Source of the DNA: Symbiodinium natans
Taxonomy: Eukaryota > Sar > Dinophyceae > Suessiales > Symbiodiniaceae
Assembly: GCA_905221605.1 (NCBI GenBank)
Contig: CAJNDS010002141.1
Span: 444,878 to 490,877 of the forward strand
Length of the DNA stretch: 46,000 bases
Direction of reading: 5' to 3'
Of this stretch, positions 20,692 to 31,175 are shown piece by piece. The notes beneath the pieces are model-generated. The model did not search any database. It was not told the origin of the DNA and saw only the letters and a program-made list of their open reading frames with translations. The first letter of the stretch is position 1; every line of letters begins with the position of its first letter. The position numbers were made by a program, and so were the translations under genes.

Positions 20692-21665
20692 TGCTGTTCG
20701 GGTGTTTTGTAGGCACGAAGCCGTTCGAGCGCGTAAAATGAGCGATTTTAGGGGCGTTTTTGCGTGGACCCACAAAACACTCGGTATTTACGAGGTTTTC
20801 TGCTGTTGGAACACCCCCCCAAACCGAGCATCATGAGCATCAGCTGGGTCTCTGGGCCGTGGGCCCGGACCCCCCCACGAAGCCCATGAGAAACGATGGC
20901 TCGATGATGCACCCGGACCCCGCGCATCAGCAGCATCAGCAGACCCCCCCCCCCGACGTGGGTTTCGATGATGCGCACTTTGGGGGCGGGTCAAGGGCAA
21001 CAAGGGTGGGGGTCGGAGGCACGCGTGAAAACCCTCATAAAAACACGGTATTTACGGTGACTTCAGCGTTTTTCAGCGTTTTTTCTTGCCTTGGGTCCGC
21101 GGGCCAGGGCTGCTGATGCTCATGATGCTCGCCTGGTTTTGGGCTTCCGGTACCCCCCCCAAACCTTGAAAAAAAACATGGTTTCGGCCTGGCGCGCGCC
21201 CCATGTGAAAATCTAGGGTCGATGATGCGCGCACGTGAGGGTTTAATGGGGTGCTGCGGGTGTTTTGTGGCCTCGGTTTTTCGTAAAAACCCATGGTTTT
21301 TACGAGGTTTTCGTGCTTTTCGCACCACCGCGTGTTGCGTCCCCTTGGATGCCGTTTCGAATCCTCCCGAAGGGCCCCGCGCGAATTTGAAGCAATTTTG
21401 GGCGGGGTCGGCGGCTCGGGCGCTCGCCCCTTAAAGCTAGCGCTTTAGTGCGACGCGGGCTCCGCCCTGGACCACGGGCGGCGCGGGGGCCCGATTTAAG
21501 AGCCTCCGGCTCAAGCCGCCGACCCCGCCAGAGCATAGTTGAAAGGTCTAAACCCGCTCGTCGGCTCAAAGGATGCTTTCCTCATCGCATGGTTCGAAGA
21601 GCATCGCAGCCTGCTCGGCAGAATCCCAAAAGTTGTGAAACGCTCGCGCCTCTGTGAAACGTGGG

Positions 21666-21960
21666 GGGGGGGGGGTAGGGGGTAGCACCAGGACCCAAAC
21701 AGTTTAGGAGCTGAAGCAGCTTGGCACACCCGTGTTTGGGTGGGGGGGGGGGTAACAGGTGTGGGTGGCCTGGCCCTTTTTGATGCCTGATTACGATTTT
21801 GAAGTGCGGGGGGGGGGGGCGGGGGGGTGGGGGGGGTGGGGGGGGGGTGGGGGGGGGTGGGGGGGGGGTGGGGGGGGGGGTGGGGGGGGGTGGGGGGGGG
21901 GGGGGGGGGGGGGGTGGGGGGGGTGGGGGGGGGGGGGTAGGGGGTAGGGGGGGGGGGGGA
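21666..21960. repeat. G-rich tracts, mostly GnT
   Basis: Runs of 6-14 G separated by T from 21810 to 21960, with smaller G runs at 21662 and 21739. G-quadruplex forming potential on the + strand. Gly-rich and Pro-rich ORFs over it are artefacts. Confidence 0.95.
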
Positions 21961-22061
21961 GAGGGGTTTGTTGCGGGGTTTTTCAAATTTTTTGGGGGTA
22001 AGGAGGGAAAAAGGGAGGTTTTCACTTCCAGAAACCTATCCAACACGCCGCAGGGTCGGCG

Positions 22062-22133
22062 GACCCTAAACCCTAAACCCTAAACCCTAAACCCTAAACC
22101 CTAAACCCTAAACCCTAAACCCTAAACCCTCCT
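22062..22133. repeat. CCCTAAA array, about 10 units
   Basis: This marks the return of telomere-like repeats after the repeat-free block. Confidence 0.95.
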
Positions 22134-22244
22134 AAACCCTAAACCCTAAACCCTAGACCCGAGACCCTAGAAACCCCAAACCCTAAACCCTAAACCCCTA
22201 CAAAAAAAGAAGCCTTGAGCTCCCCCCCCCCCCCCGGCGGCGAG

Positions 22245-23124
22245 GATAAGCTCCTGAGCATCCAGGGACTCTATTCCGCGGTGGAGGCCGACATGGGGGG
22301 GTTCCTTGGGATACCTACAACCCGGAGGGTTTAGGGTTTAGGGTTTAGGGTTTAGGGTTTAGGGTTTAGGGTCTTTTTTGAAAGCTGGTCTAGGGTTTCG
22401 GGTTTAGGGTTGGTTTAGGGTTTTTAAGGTTTAGCGTTCAGAGGTTTAGGGTTTATAAGGTTTAAGGATGAGGTTTATAAGGTTTAAGGATTAGAGTTTA
22501 TAAGGTTTAGCTTTTGGGGTTGAGAATTTCAAGGGGGCGAAGTTGGTCGACGCACATTTTTGTGGGCCCATGTGTGCTAACGTTTTGTGGGCCCATGTGT
22601 GCTAACGCGGGACTTTAGACCCAAGCACAAGCCAGAGGCTGAGTTTTTGGGTGGCTTCCTTAGCAGAAGCTACCCCCTCCCCCCCCCGACCAAAAGCATA
22701 TAAAATGAAGACAAGACTAGTGTTTAGCATCCAGGAAACCTTAAGCCCGAGGTCCGTAAAACTTAGCCCTAAACCCCAAACCGTAAAACCTAAACCCCCT
22801 CTGTTCCCCCCGAAGGCCGAAACCCAAAATCTTGCCCTAAGGGTCCACAGGCAATTAGGCCCCAAAGTCTCCATGTAGCAACTTCTCAAGGTTTAGGGTT
22901 TAGGGTTTAGGGTCTAAGGTTTAGGGTTTAGGGTTTAGGGTTTAGGGTTTAGGGTTTAGGGTTTAGGGTTTAGGGTTTAGGGTTTAGGGTTTAGGGTTTA
23001 GGGTTTAGGGTTTAGGGTTTAGGGCCCGAGGCCCCCACCCAAAAATCTACTTCCGCAGGTCACCCACAACATGGCGGGCACGGTCCTGGTTCCGGGATCC
23101 CATCGCACTCCGGTGGTGCTCTAA
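22245..23124 (+). CDS. Exon cluster; last exon resembles a phytanoyl-CoA dioxygenase motif
   Basis: Exon 22245-22328 (polyC tract then GCGAG acceptor) reads DKLLSIQGLYSAVEADMGGF and ends CGGAGG|GTTTAGGG, phase 0. Exon 22851-22890 (CCACAG acceptor) reads AIRPQSLHVATSQ, phase 1. Exon 23059-23121 (TTCCGCAG acceptor) reads THNMAGTVLVPGSHRTPVVL and a TAA. The G-x-V-x-V-PGSHR string is like the C-terminal part of PhyH-type Fe(II)/2-oxoglutarate oxygenases, whose PGSH follows the iron-binding core. The phase at the last junction does not fit the PGSHR frame, so the exons may belong to different genes. Function is tentative. Confidence 0.4.
22556..22607. repeat. 26-bp direct duplication
   Basis: TTTGTGGGCCCATGTGTGCT followed by AACG occurs twice in tandem. 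It is non-coding as far as can be seen. Confidence 0.9.
22891..23025. repeat. TTTAGGG array, about 19 units
   Basis: A long + strand array, interrupted once by GTCTAAGG near its left end. Its first GT would be the donor of the exon at 22851-22890. Confidence 0.95.
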
Positions 23125-23185
23125 CTTTAGATCCTTAGCCTTTTTGGGTTTTTTGGGCTTCTTAAGAAGGCAGGTAAAAGCTAAA

Positions 23186-23463
23186 CCCTAAACCCTAAAC
23201 CCTAAACCCTAAGCCCTAAGCCCTAAACCCTAAGCCCTAAGCCCTAAGCCCTAAGCCCTAAGCCCTAAACCCTAAACCCTAAACCCTAAACCCTAAACCC
23301 TAAACCCTAAACCCTAAACCCTAAACCCTAAACCCTAAACCCTAAACCTAAACCATAAACCCTAAACCCTAAACCCTAAACCCTAAACCCTAAACCCTAA
23401 ACCCTAAACCCTAAACCCTAAACCCTAAACCCTAAACCCTAAACCCTAAACCCTAAACCCTAC
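23186..23463. repeat. CCCTAAA array, longest in the window
   Basis: About 280 bp of CCCTAAA with CCCTAAG variants in the left third. It ends ten bases before the acceptor of the next exon-like island. Confidence 0.95.
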
Positions 23464-23472
23464 CCTGCGAAG

Positions 23473-23550
23473 TGCAGCCAAGGCACAGAGCTGCCGATGG
23501 AGGAGCAGAGCCTCCGAGTGGATGAGAACTACGATGTGGCTTTGCTGCTG
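23473..23550 (+). CDS. Exon-like island
   Basis: Acceptor GCGAAG and donor CTGCTG|GTAGAG. It reads CSQGTELPMEEQSLRVDENY, then DVALLL, phase 0. The donor region CTGCTGGTAGAGTTTAGGG is repeated about 38 bp downstream (23587), perhaps a local duplication. No family recognised. Confidence 0.5.
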
Positions 23551-23884
23551 GTAGAGTTTAGGGTTTTTTGGGGTGTTTGGGGATTTCTGCTGGTAGAGTT
23601 TAGGGTTTGTTTTGGTGTGTTTTGGGGTTTTGGGGGAGTGTAAGGGCGTGTTGGGATTTAGTGTGGTTTTGGGTTTTTGCCGCGGGGGCGGGGGGGGGGG
23701 GGTGGGGTTGGGCCGTTTTGGGAGGTTAAGGGTTTAGGGTGGTGCCTGTTGAGGGGTGTTGGGGTTTGTGGGTGCGAAGGTTAGGGGTTCTTTTCGTTAT
23801 TGTCAAGGCTTGTAATGGGTTTTCTTTTGTGGCTGTCTCTTGTCTGAAGACATACCAAGCGAGCTGATAGAATAGACGATAAAG

Positions 23885-24110
23885 GGGGGGAGGGGGGGGG
23901 GGAGGGGGGGGGGGAGGGGGGGGGGGAGGGGGGGGGGGAGGGGGGGGGGAGGGTGGGGGGGAGGGGAGGGGGGAGGGGGGGGGGGGAGGGGGTGGGGGGG
24001 GGGGGGGGGGGGGGAAGGGGGGGGGGAGAGGGGGGGGGAGGGGGGGGGGAGGGGGGGGGGGGAGGGGGGGGGGAGGGGGGGGGGGAGGGGGGGAGGGGTT
24101 CGCAAAAGCG
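23885..24110. repeat. G-rich GnA tract
   Basis: Runs of G separated by single A over about 220 bp, on the same strand as the GnT tract at 21.8 kb. Quadruplex potential; no gene. Confidence 0.95.
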
Positions 24111-24680
24111 GGAAGGGGGGCAGGGGGGGGCGGGGGGGGGTACCTGCTGGCTATTATGGGGATTATGGGGAATGGGGAGGGGTGGGGTCAAGAGGGGGGG
24201 GGGGGGGCGGCGGGGGTGCAGTTTGCAATGGCTTCGGCGCCGACGCTTGCTGAGACTTCTAAGCGTTGGATTTCTGGGGTGTTGGAGTTTAGAGTTCAGG
24301 GTCTTGGGTCTAGGCTCTGGCAACAATTTCTGTTCGTCTTAGAATTCAGCCAAACCTGCAGCTCCAGATTATGGGCCAGTCCCCCCCCCCCCCAAGGAGC
24401 CAACAGCTTAAACCTGCAGTCCCTACCTGGGACTCTTTTCACCTCCTGCTCAAGGCTAGGTGTTGGAGGTCACTGCCCCGAAATTTGCAGGTCTAGCCCT
24501 GAAACCCTAAACCCTAAACCCTAAACCCTAAACCCTAAACCCTAAACCCTAAACCCTAAACCCTAAACCCTAAACTGTAATGGTCTCAGGCAAGACTGAT
24601 GCCCTGGGCCCACAAGTATTTGTTCTAATCGGTCATCGAACCGTGTACCGCCTGCCTGGACTGACCGTTTTTTTTTTCAG

Positions 24681-24723
24681 TATGCCCTCAAAGCAAAGAT
24701 CCTCCACTTCCCTGAGTTATGGG
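24681..24723 (+). CDS. Short exon-like island with canonical splice sites
   Basis: The acceptor follows a run of T (TTTTTTTTTCAG) and the donor is GGG|GTAAAG. It reads YALKAKILHFPELW in phase 0 start; a second frame is also open. It is one of the few islands whose splice sites do not come from telomere-like repeats. Confidence 0.45.
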
Positions 24724-24853
24724 GTAAAGTGACCTTGTCTTAGTTTAAGATACACGGTCTCTCTAGGGCTGCTCAGCCTTAATGTTTAGCCTCACAATAT
24801 AACCCTGTAAACCGCCTTTTTGAGGGATTGCAGGGTAGAGTAGCCCCTGCTGG

Positions 24854-24923
24854 TACTTGGAGGTTCGTGGTACTTAGTAACCTTAATTCCCCAAATATGG
24901 TTATTAGTAAGTACCTCCAAGTA
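24854..24923. mobile_element. Inverted-repeat element, family 1, short copy
   Basis: Arms TACTTGGAGGTTCGTGGTAC and GTACCTCCAAGTA bound 70 bp. It is about half the length of other copies, so an internal deletion is likely. Confidence 0.65.
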
Positions 24924-24984
24924 CACCCTGAACCCTAAACCCTAAAACCCTAAACCCTAAACCCCCTGCTGGTACGCCCTGAAG

Positions 24985-25046
24985 GTGGAAAGCACGCAAG
25001 TGCACCCACGTTTGCGGGATCTCATGCGCAGCCTGGCGGTGGGTTG
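24985..25046 (+). CDS. Exon-like island
   Basis: Acceptor CTGAAG|G and donor TTG|GTTTAGGG. It reads VESTQVHPRLRDLMRSLAVG and ends in phase 2. No family recognised. Confidence 0.5.
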
Positions 25047-25262
25047 GTTTAGGGTTGAGGGAGTTTAGGGTTGAGGGTTTAGGGTTTGGGGTTTAGGGTG
25101 TAGGGTTTAGGGTGTAGGGTTTAGGGTTTAGGGTTTGGGGTTTGGGGTTTAGGGTTTAGGGTTTAAGGATGAGCGGGGGGGAGAGAGGTGTTGGGCTTTG
25201 ATTTTCTTTGAACCCCAAACTTTAATCTGCGCGCCACCGCACCGCGATGCCGTACGATGCCC

Positions 25263-25395
25263 TACTTGGAGGTACATGGGTACTTATAACCCCAGTTCTA
25301 AGTCTACTTACAAGACACTTGGAGGACTTAGGGGACTTAGGGGGCTTATAAGTACAGTTACAATTGGGTTTACAAGTACCCTGAACCTCCAAGTA
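25263..25395. mobile_element. Inverted-repeat element, family 1 copy
   Basis: Arms TACTTGGAGGTACATGGGTA and TACCCTGAACCTCCAAGTA bound 133 bp. Direct CTTGGAGGACTTAGG-like motifs occur inside. No ORF of its own. Confidence 0.7.
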
Positions 25396-25797
25396 GGCCC
25401 TTAACCCTTTCCTTGCGCTGGCTGTACGCATGCTCAGCATTTAGGGCTTTGGGTTTAGGATTTGTAGGGAAGGGTTCGGGGTTCGTTTGTTTGATGCCTT
25501 TGAGTTGCTCACTTTGACCACGAAGCTTGCTCCTTAAACCCTGGACCCCTAAGCCCCTAAACCCCTAAACCCCCAAACCCCTAAACCCCTAAACCCTGAA
25601 CCCTTGGGTTCAGGATTCGCCCTAGACGCTAAAAATCTCCAAGATCCCAAGATCCTGAACGCTAGAACCCTAAATCCTTAACACCCTAAACCCTCAACCC
25701 CACCCTCAGCCCTAATCCCTACACCTTGAACCCTATTCCCAAATCCCTGAACCCTAAACCCTAAACCCTAAACCCCAAACCCCAAACCCCAAACCAG

Positions 25798-25875
25798 GCA
25801 AGCTGATCCGGCCCTATGTGCCGGCTGATGGCCTCCTCCTCTTCAACTCAAAGCTACTCAGCTGCCGTTCACTTC
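25798..25875 (+). CDS. Exon-like island
   Basis: Acceptor AAACCAG|GC after CCCCAAA units and donor CTTC|GTGTTTAGGG. It reads KLIRPYVPADGLLLFNSKLL, then SCRSL, phase 1 to phase 1. Strong coding appearance; family not recognised. Confidence 0.55.
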
Positions 25876-26604
25876 GTGTTTAGGGTCCTAAACCCTATAC
25901 ACCCTAAACCCGAAATCCTCAACCCTTTGCCCCAAAGCCTTTTCCCTAAACCCTAGCTTGTCTTGTGGTTGAGGGTTTAGGGCCTGTAGGGGGTTTTACG
26001 GCTTAGGTGCTCAGGATAGAGTTTAGGATATAGGGTTTAGGGTTCAGGGTTGAGGGTGCAGGGTGAGTTCCGAAACCCTCTACCCGAAACTCCTCGATTG
26101 ATCAGCTACTGCTGCGTTGCATCACAAAGCCTTCCCGGGACTCTCTTTACATACAGGTTGATGGATTATACCTATACTAGTTAAGGGGCCGAACAAATCA
26201 GAAACCCAGCTTGCGAATCAGACACTACGAATGAGCAACTGCGAATCAGAAGCCAGCCTGCGAAATCAGAAACTGCGCATCCAATGTGGTAGGCGGGGTG
26301 TAATCGTGTCCGGCAAGCAGCTTGCGCTGCCGTAGTAGGAATTATACGAGTATAGGGTATATTACCCCCCCCCCCCATTTTTTTTTTTTTGGGGGGGGGG
26401 GGGTTTTTAAGCAAGTAGTAGGCTGTCTCCTGGTTTCCGATTTGCCATTATGGTTTCCGATTGTGTCCGTCGGCCACGCCCTACTAGATAGCCCAGTGGT
26501 GCCCTTTTTGCCCTTTTGTTGGTTCAAGGGCCCCTCATACAGTATTATCTTTATCATAGTGGGGTAACATTTTACATTTTTAAGGGTACTTAAACTCAAT
26601 AAGG

Positions 26605-26626
26605 AATAAAATTTTAAAATTTTATT
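26605..26626. repeat. 22-bp perfect AT palindrome
   Basis: AATAAAATTTT is followed by its reverse complement. It lies in an AT-rich, otherwise featureless stretch. The surrounding 25876-27311 holds mixed CCCTAAA remnants, C/T/G homopolymer runs at 26365-26403 and 27127-27150, and no convincing exon. Confidence 0.85.
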
Positions 26627-27311
26627 ACTATCCCAACTATGAACCAGTTATGGCTTATGTGGCAATATGGTTTCTGGGCTACCAAGCCTCGACTCAACCC
26701 TACACCCTTTCACCCTAAGGGAACACAAAAGCCCTGAACCCTGAAACCCTCGTCCCGAACCAGAAACTTATCCATAAAAGCCCCCCAACCCAAAACCCTA
26801 AACCCCAAAAACAAAAAACGGCTATTCGGCCTAAACCCTAAACCCTAAACCCTAAACCCTAAACCCTGAACCCTAAACCCTAAACCCTAAACCCTAAACC
26901 CTAAACCCTAAACCCTAAACCTGAGCCGTTCTAAGGCGTTTAGGACTCAGAGAGGGCCTTTGTCTGGGGTTAAGGTTCCCTTATAAGCCCCTTTAACACC
27001 AAAAAAAGGGCACCCTTTTGATTTCCAGGTTACTCTTGGATCCGGGGTATAATAGCCCATCGTCGTCAGGCTCATACATGCAAGCGACCCGGGTACTCAG
27101 AAGCGCTGCAAGGCCAGCAGGGCGTGTTTTTTTTTTGGGGGGGGGGGGGGATTTCAGCCACAGCTTAGGGAGAAGGATCTTAAACAAACAACAACGAAAC
27201 CTTTCAATTTCATATCTGTCGAATGCCCTTGGGACATTATCTGTCTGCTCTTGAATTCGAGGAGTGGGCTTGGGTTTACAGGCTGCAGGGACTGGGAAGT
27301 CTGAGGCTTAG

Positions 27312-27365
27312 ATCGGCGAGGACGCCAGGATCGTCAAGCACTTGTGCACAGCAGACCACCAGAAT
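27312..27365 (+). CDS. Exon-like island, non-GT right end
   Basis: Acceptor GCTTAG, reads IGEDARIVKHLCTADHQN. It then either uses a GA donor (AAT|GATCCC) or stops after DPEP at a TGA (27378-27380). GA donors are known in dinoflagellates but are not shown here. Confidence 0.4.
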
Positions 27366-27473
27366 GATCCCGAACCCTGAAACGTTAGCAAACCGCTCGA
27401 GCGACCCTAAACACACTGCTGAAACCCCAAGCCCCCCAGTAAACCCTAAACCCTAAACCCTGATTCCTCCCAG

Positions 27474-27521
27474 GGATCATGAAAAACCCTGGGACTCCCG
27501 ACCCAAGGCCCGAACGCGTCT
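27474..27521 (+). CDS. Short exon-like island
   Basis: Strong acceptor TTCCTCCCAG|G and donor GTCT|GTTTAGGG. Two frames fit the 48 bp: IMKNPGTPDPRPERV or DHEKPWDSRPKARTR. The frame cannot be fixed without neighbours. Confidence 0.45.
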
Positions 27522-27731
27522 GTTTAGGGTTTAGGGTTTGGGGTTAGGGGTTTAGGGTTAAGGGTGTAGGGTTTAGGGCTACAACAAAGTGGTTGATCGA
27601 GTTAATGGTCGGTTAGCTAGTGGTTAGCAATTGGAGAAAGCCAAAGACACCAAAGACAACACCGTAGAAAAGCTGCCAGAGGGTTCAGGCACAAGTCCCG
27701 ATCTCGATCGAAACCCTAAACGTCTCTCTAG

Positions 27732-27776
27732 GTGGAGTCGATGGGAGCAAGAGACATCCAGCTAGCCCTCCTGAAG
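27732..27776 (+). CDS. Short exon-like island
   Basis: Acceptor GTCTCTCTAG|G follows CCCTAAAC; donor is AAG|GTGTAT. Exactly 15 codons: VESMGARDIQLALLK, phase 0 to 0. No family recognised. Confidence 0.5.
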
Positions 27777-28091
27777 GTGTATTTAGGTTTTGCGTTTAGA
27801 GGTCAGTGTCTAGGGTTTGGCCTTAAAGCCCCAAAAGACACCCTTTCAAAGGCACTAAAGCCCAAGATCTTCAACTCACCAAGCCCTTTTTAGACCCTTA
27901 ATTCTTAAGCCGCGTAACGCCCAAAGGTTAAGGGTTTCGGGTTTGGGGTTTGGGGCTTAGGGTATCAAAACCTCAACCCTAAACCCTAAACCCTAAGCCC
28001 TAAGCCCTAAACCAAGACCCCTGAATGAAGGGTTTGGAGTTTTGGGGCATATGGCTTAGGACCCGTAAATCCTAAAGCTTACCCTAGTCTT

Positions 28092-28330
28092 CTTCGACCC
28101 CAAATGGCGGGGTCGAGCTGAGCGACCCCAAAAACCCCTGAAGCGGACCATTTTGTCCAACGCGCAAAAAAGTAATAATAACAGTTTTCTGAATGGGATC
28201 GACCCCATTTACCCCGACAAAATGTTCGGTCATTATCGCTCGACTCGACCCCATTTCCCCGACCAAGCCTTTGATCGTGAAATCTGGCCTCGACCTAATT
28301 TCCTCGACAATGCCCGACCCTGTATGGGGG
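28092..28330. repeat. Degenerate TCGACCCCATTT...CCCGAC repeats
   Basis: Variants of TCGACCCCATTTCCCCGAC occur near 28094, 28198, 28245 and 28287, spaced about 40-100 bp. A relative lies near 29100. There is no clear coding frame. Confidence 0.6.
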
Positions 28331-28371
28331 CTTGCTTCAGGGCGATTAAGCCCCTGATCCTTGCCCGTACC

Positions 28372-28581
<210 letters not shown>

Positions 28582-29069
28582 CCACCAAAAAACCGTGAGA
28601 AAACCGTGAGAAATCGTGAGTGCTCCGGGGCCGTGCTTTCCGCAAGTCGTCTTTTAGCTTTCAGCATCCCAAATCCGCCACCGTGAGAAAAGCGTGAGAA
28701 AGCGTGAGAAGGTGCCAGTCGGATGCGGTTTGTTGTGCAAAGCACCCTCTAACCCTGAGCGAAAAGCAAACCCCGAGCTTGTTCCGGGATGTGTGGGCTG
28801 TCTTCGGCTACAAACGGAGCGGGATGAGTTTTCTTCAGGCCCCAAAACCTAGACTCTTCTCGAAACCCTAGTGCCGAGTTCGTTGAGGGGGCTTTGGGGC
28901 TGTTGGGGTTTCGGCCCTAGATGTTACCTGGAGGGGAATCGTGGTCTTTGGCCCAAAACTGGTGCCAAACATGGAAGGGGGGACATGAGGCTGTTTGGGT
29001 TTTTGAGTATTTGGGTTCAACAGTTTAAGGGTAGGGGGGGATCGGGGTTGTTCAAACCAGCAAAACGCC

Positions 29070-29092
29070 TCGACCCGGGAATCCCGGGTCGA
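29070..29092. repeat. 23-bp palindrome
   Basis: TCGACCCGGGA, one base, then TCCCGGGTCGA. A perfect 11-bp inverted repeat. Confidence 0.9.
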
Positions 29093-29170
29093 AGGTTGAG
29101 CGGCCCCATTTCCCCCGGCTTTAGGAAGATTAGGGTTATAAACCCTAAAGCCTAAACCCTCCCAACACAG

Positions 29171-29245
29171 GAATGCCGCTTGCCAAATCGCCTGGCCCTG
29201 GCCGTAGCCTATGCGCCGAATCTCGGCTTCCAGAGCAACCCTTAA
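29171..29245 (+). CDS. Exon-like island, possibly terminal
   Basis: Acceptor CCCAACACAG|G. It reads RLPNRLALAVAYAPNLGFQS and then NP with a TAA at 29243-29245, followed by CCCTAAA-like units. It could be a last exon, or splice at a GC donor (CAGA|GCAACCC). From 29246 to 30510 I see only degenerate CCCTAAA units, one inverted-repeat element and no convincing exon. Confidence 0.45.
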   Translation, partial: ECRLPNRLALAVAYAPNLGFQSNP

Positions 29246-29747
29246 ACCCTAAGTAACCTAAATACTCTAAATACCCCTAAAAACCCTGAAATCCCTAAAG
29301 TACCCTAAATGCCCTCAATGCCCTTATCACCCTAAATGCTCCAAATACCCTAAAGACCCTAAACACCCTAAAATACCCTAAATACCCCTGAACCCTAAAC
29401 CAAGACCCCTACATCAAGGGTTTGGGGTTTAGGGTTTAGGGGGTGTTTGGTGTAATTTCCGGAAGTTCAAGGCGTAGGTTTGGGGTGTAGGGTCTCTTGT
29501 AATTCAGGACTGAGCTCCTAAGACCCCAAACCCTAAACCCTAACTCCTGAATATACCTTAAGTCAACACAAGGATCCCGACATGCCATCCCTTCAGCTGT
29601 TTTGGTAAAAAAAGGGCTTCGGGTTTAGGGTTTTTGGTTCAAGGGTTTAGGGTTTAGGGTTTAGGGTTTAGGGTTTAGGGTTCAGGGGTTCTTTTTAGTT
29701 TCAGTTTTGGGTCTATTTCGGGAAGCCCATTAGGGGTACGTCTTGGG

Positions 29748-29836
29748 ATGTTCCCTCTTATACTAGCAGTCTCAATTGGGATTCTAGCCCCTATTGTAAT
29801 CCCTATTACGGACTGTTAGTATAAGCCAAGGAATAA
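29748..29836. mobile_element. Small inverted-repeat element
   Basis: Arms CTTATACTAGCAGTC and GACTGTTAGTATAAG (one mismatch) enclose AT-rich sequence; weaker complementarity continues outside (TTAGGGGTAC / GACCCCTAG). No ORF. Confidence 0.5.
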
Positions 29837-30510
29837 GGAATGACCCCTAGAAGCGACCCTTAATCTTTCTCCCCTAAATAAACCCCGATGGATGCCGTAT
29901 ATCGTCCCTACATGCCTAAGTAGCCCCCTTTGCGGCTTAAATATCTTCAAAGCACCATATACAGTACTGTCTTTGGGCCAAAACAACCCTGAAACAAGGG
30001 TCCTCAGAGCCTTAGGCATAGGGTTCTTAAGTGAGGCGGGTCCAACGTTCCCAACGCTCCCCAACACTCCCTAAGTTCACCAGAGTGCCCCTAAGATTCC
30101 CTCACTTCCAACCCTAGCTCCAGAGGGTGTCTTTATCATGATTTCAGGTATATCCCTTAGCTGAAGGGTATTGTGCTCTTTGGGAGGTATCTTGACTTTA
30201 TCTTCACTTGCCCTCATCCTAGACATTTAAGGTTTGGGGCTTAGGGTTCAGTATGTAGGGCCGAGGGTTGATATAGGACTTGGGGCTAGGCTTTAGGGCT
30301 TTTGGCACCTGGGTTATTCCCCTCTTCTGGAAAACAGCTGCCACAACACGCAGCCATACTTCGCAATGTCTCAGCACGCGCAGAATCGAAGACTGCTGCC
30401 CAAGTACAGTCCTCACAGTTCCGCTGAAAACCCAGCCCTAAACCCTAAACCCTAAACCCTAAACCCTAAACCCTAAACCCTAAACCCTAAACCCCTTGTG
30501 CCGTGAAAAG

Positions 30511-30909
30511 CCCCAAGCATGGGAGGAAGAAGCGCCGGTCAGAGGAGACGCGGAAGAGGAAAATTCAGGCGGGTCCATGGGCCATCTTTGGGCCCAAAGG
30601 CCCTAAAACCCTTCAGGTTTAGGGCTTAGGGCTAGAGTCTAGGGTTAGGGTTTAGGGCTTAGGGTTTAGGGTTTAGGGTTTAGGGTTCAGGGTTCAGGGT
30701 TTTGGGTTTTGGGTTTAGGGTTTAGGGTTAGGATTTAGGGTTTAGGGAATAACCCCGACCTGAGATCCCTCCAGCCGCCTTTGACCTATCGACTGCACCC
30801 GGTTCCACAAGGGGCTGGAAACAGCCCTCAACCCAAGCACCCTAAACCCTGGGATGTGATTAAAATGATTCTGAAAAAATCGTTCCAACTCGTGTTGCGC
30901 CGAAGCTAA
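30511..30909 (+). CDS. Two-exon 3' end of a gene, basic protein, function unknown
   Basis: Exon 30511-30616 (acceptor GAAAAG, donor CAG|GTTTAGG) reads KHGRKKRRSEETRKRKIQAG, a basic stretch resembling a nuclear localisation signal, then PWAIFGPKGPKTLQ, phase 0. Exon 30775-30909 (acceptor CCCTCCAG) runs 44 codons in the same phase: YRLHPVPQGAGNSPQPKHPK, WDVIKMILKKSFQLVLRRS, then TAA at 30907-30909. A CCCTAAA unit lies inside the second exon and is read as PKP. All three frames of the first exon are open, so its frame depends on the junction. Confidence 0.5.
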
Positions 30910-30967
30910 ACCCTAAACCCTGAACCCTCAACCCTAAACCCTACATCATCTCAGCATCTAGAGTCGA

Positions 30968-31122
30968 AGGGTAATATGGCCCCCTTTTTAGGCTTAGGGT
31001 TGTTGGGTTCGGTGTTTTTGGCCCTGAATTGGGTGGAGGGAACCCCTATATACCTTTGATATACCCTTACTTCAGAACCAGTTAGAGAAGGTAAGTGGCT
31101 ATATTACGGACCATGCAACTTC
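30968..31122. mobile_element. Inverted-repeat element, family 3, reverse orientation
   Basis: It contains the family 3 core in reverse (CCCCTATATACC then CTTACTTCAGAACC) between weak arms GGTAATATGG and CTATATTACGGACC. It is a degenerate copy compared with 38527 and 44319. Confidence 0.5.
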
Positions 31123-31132
31123 CCTTTGCCAG

Positions 31133-31175
31133 CTCCCTTCGAGTGCGGCTTTTTCGAGTCATCAAGGTTCTACAG
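31133..31175 (+). CDS. Short exon-like island
   Basis: Acceptor CCTTTGCCAG and a strong donor CTACAG|GTATGC. One frame reads PFECGFFESSRFYR, faintly like the conserved ECGF of NADH dehydrogenase subunit 3; other frames are open too. The family link is weak. Confidence 0.35.

Larger units (their letters stand above)
18640..21560. repeat. Block without telomere-like repeats, with two dispersed short motifs
   Basis: No TTTAGGG unit is present here. Motif A (TCGATGATGCGCACC and its relative GCATCATGAGCATCAGC, also inverted) occurs near 18854, 19077, 19109, 19278, 19378, 20552, 20826, 20900, 20964, 21112 and 21218. Motif B (GGTATTTAC followed by an AG/CG-rich base and GTTTTC) occurs near 19212, 20780, 21047 and 21296, and inverted near 20490. 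ORFs over the simple-repeat parts are artefacts. Confidence 0.65.

Noticed and set aside
21345-21370. tRNA B-box-like TTTCGAATCCTCC
   Set aside because: No matching A box or cloverleaf could be drawn.
21582-22046. Proline-rich and glycine-rich ORFs, also at 23781-24342
   Set aside because: They are translations of G runs. No non-repetitive coding sequence is attached, except perhaps ATGGCTTCGGCGCCGACGC at 24231, which I could not connect to anything.
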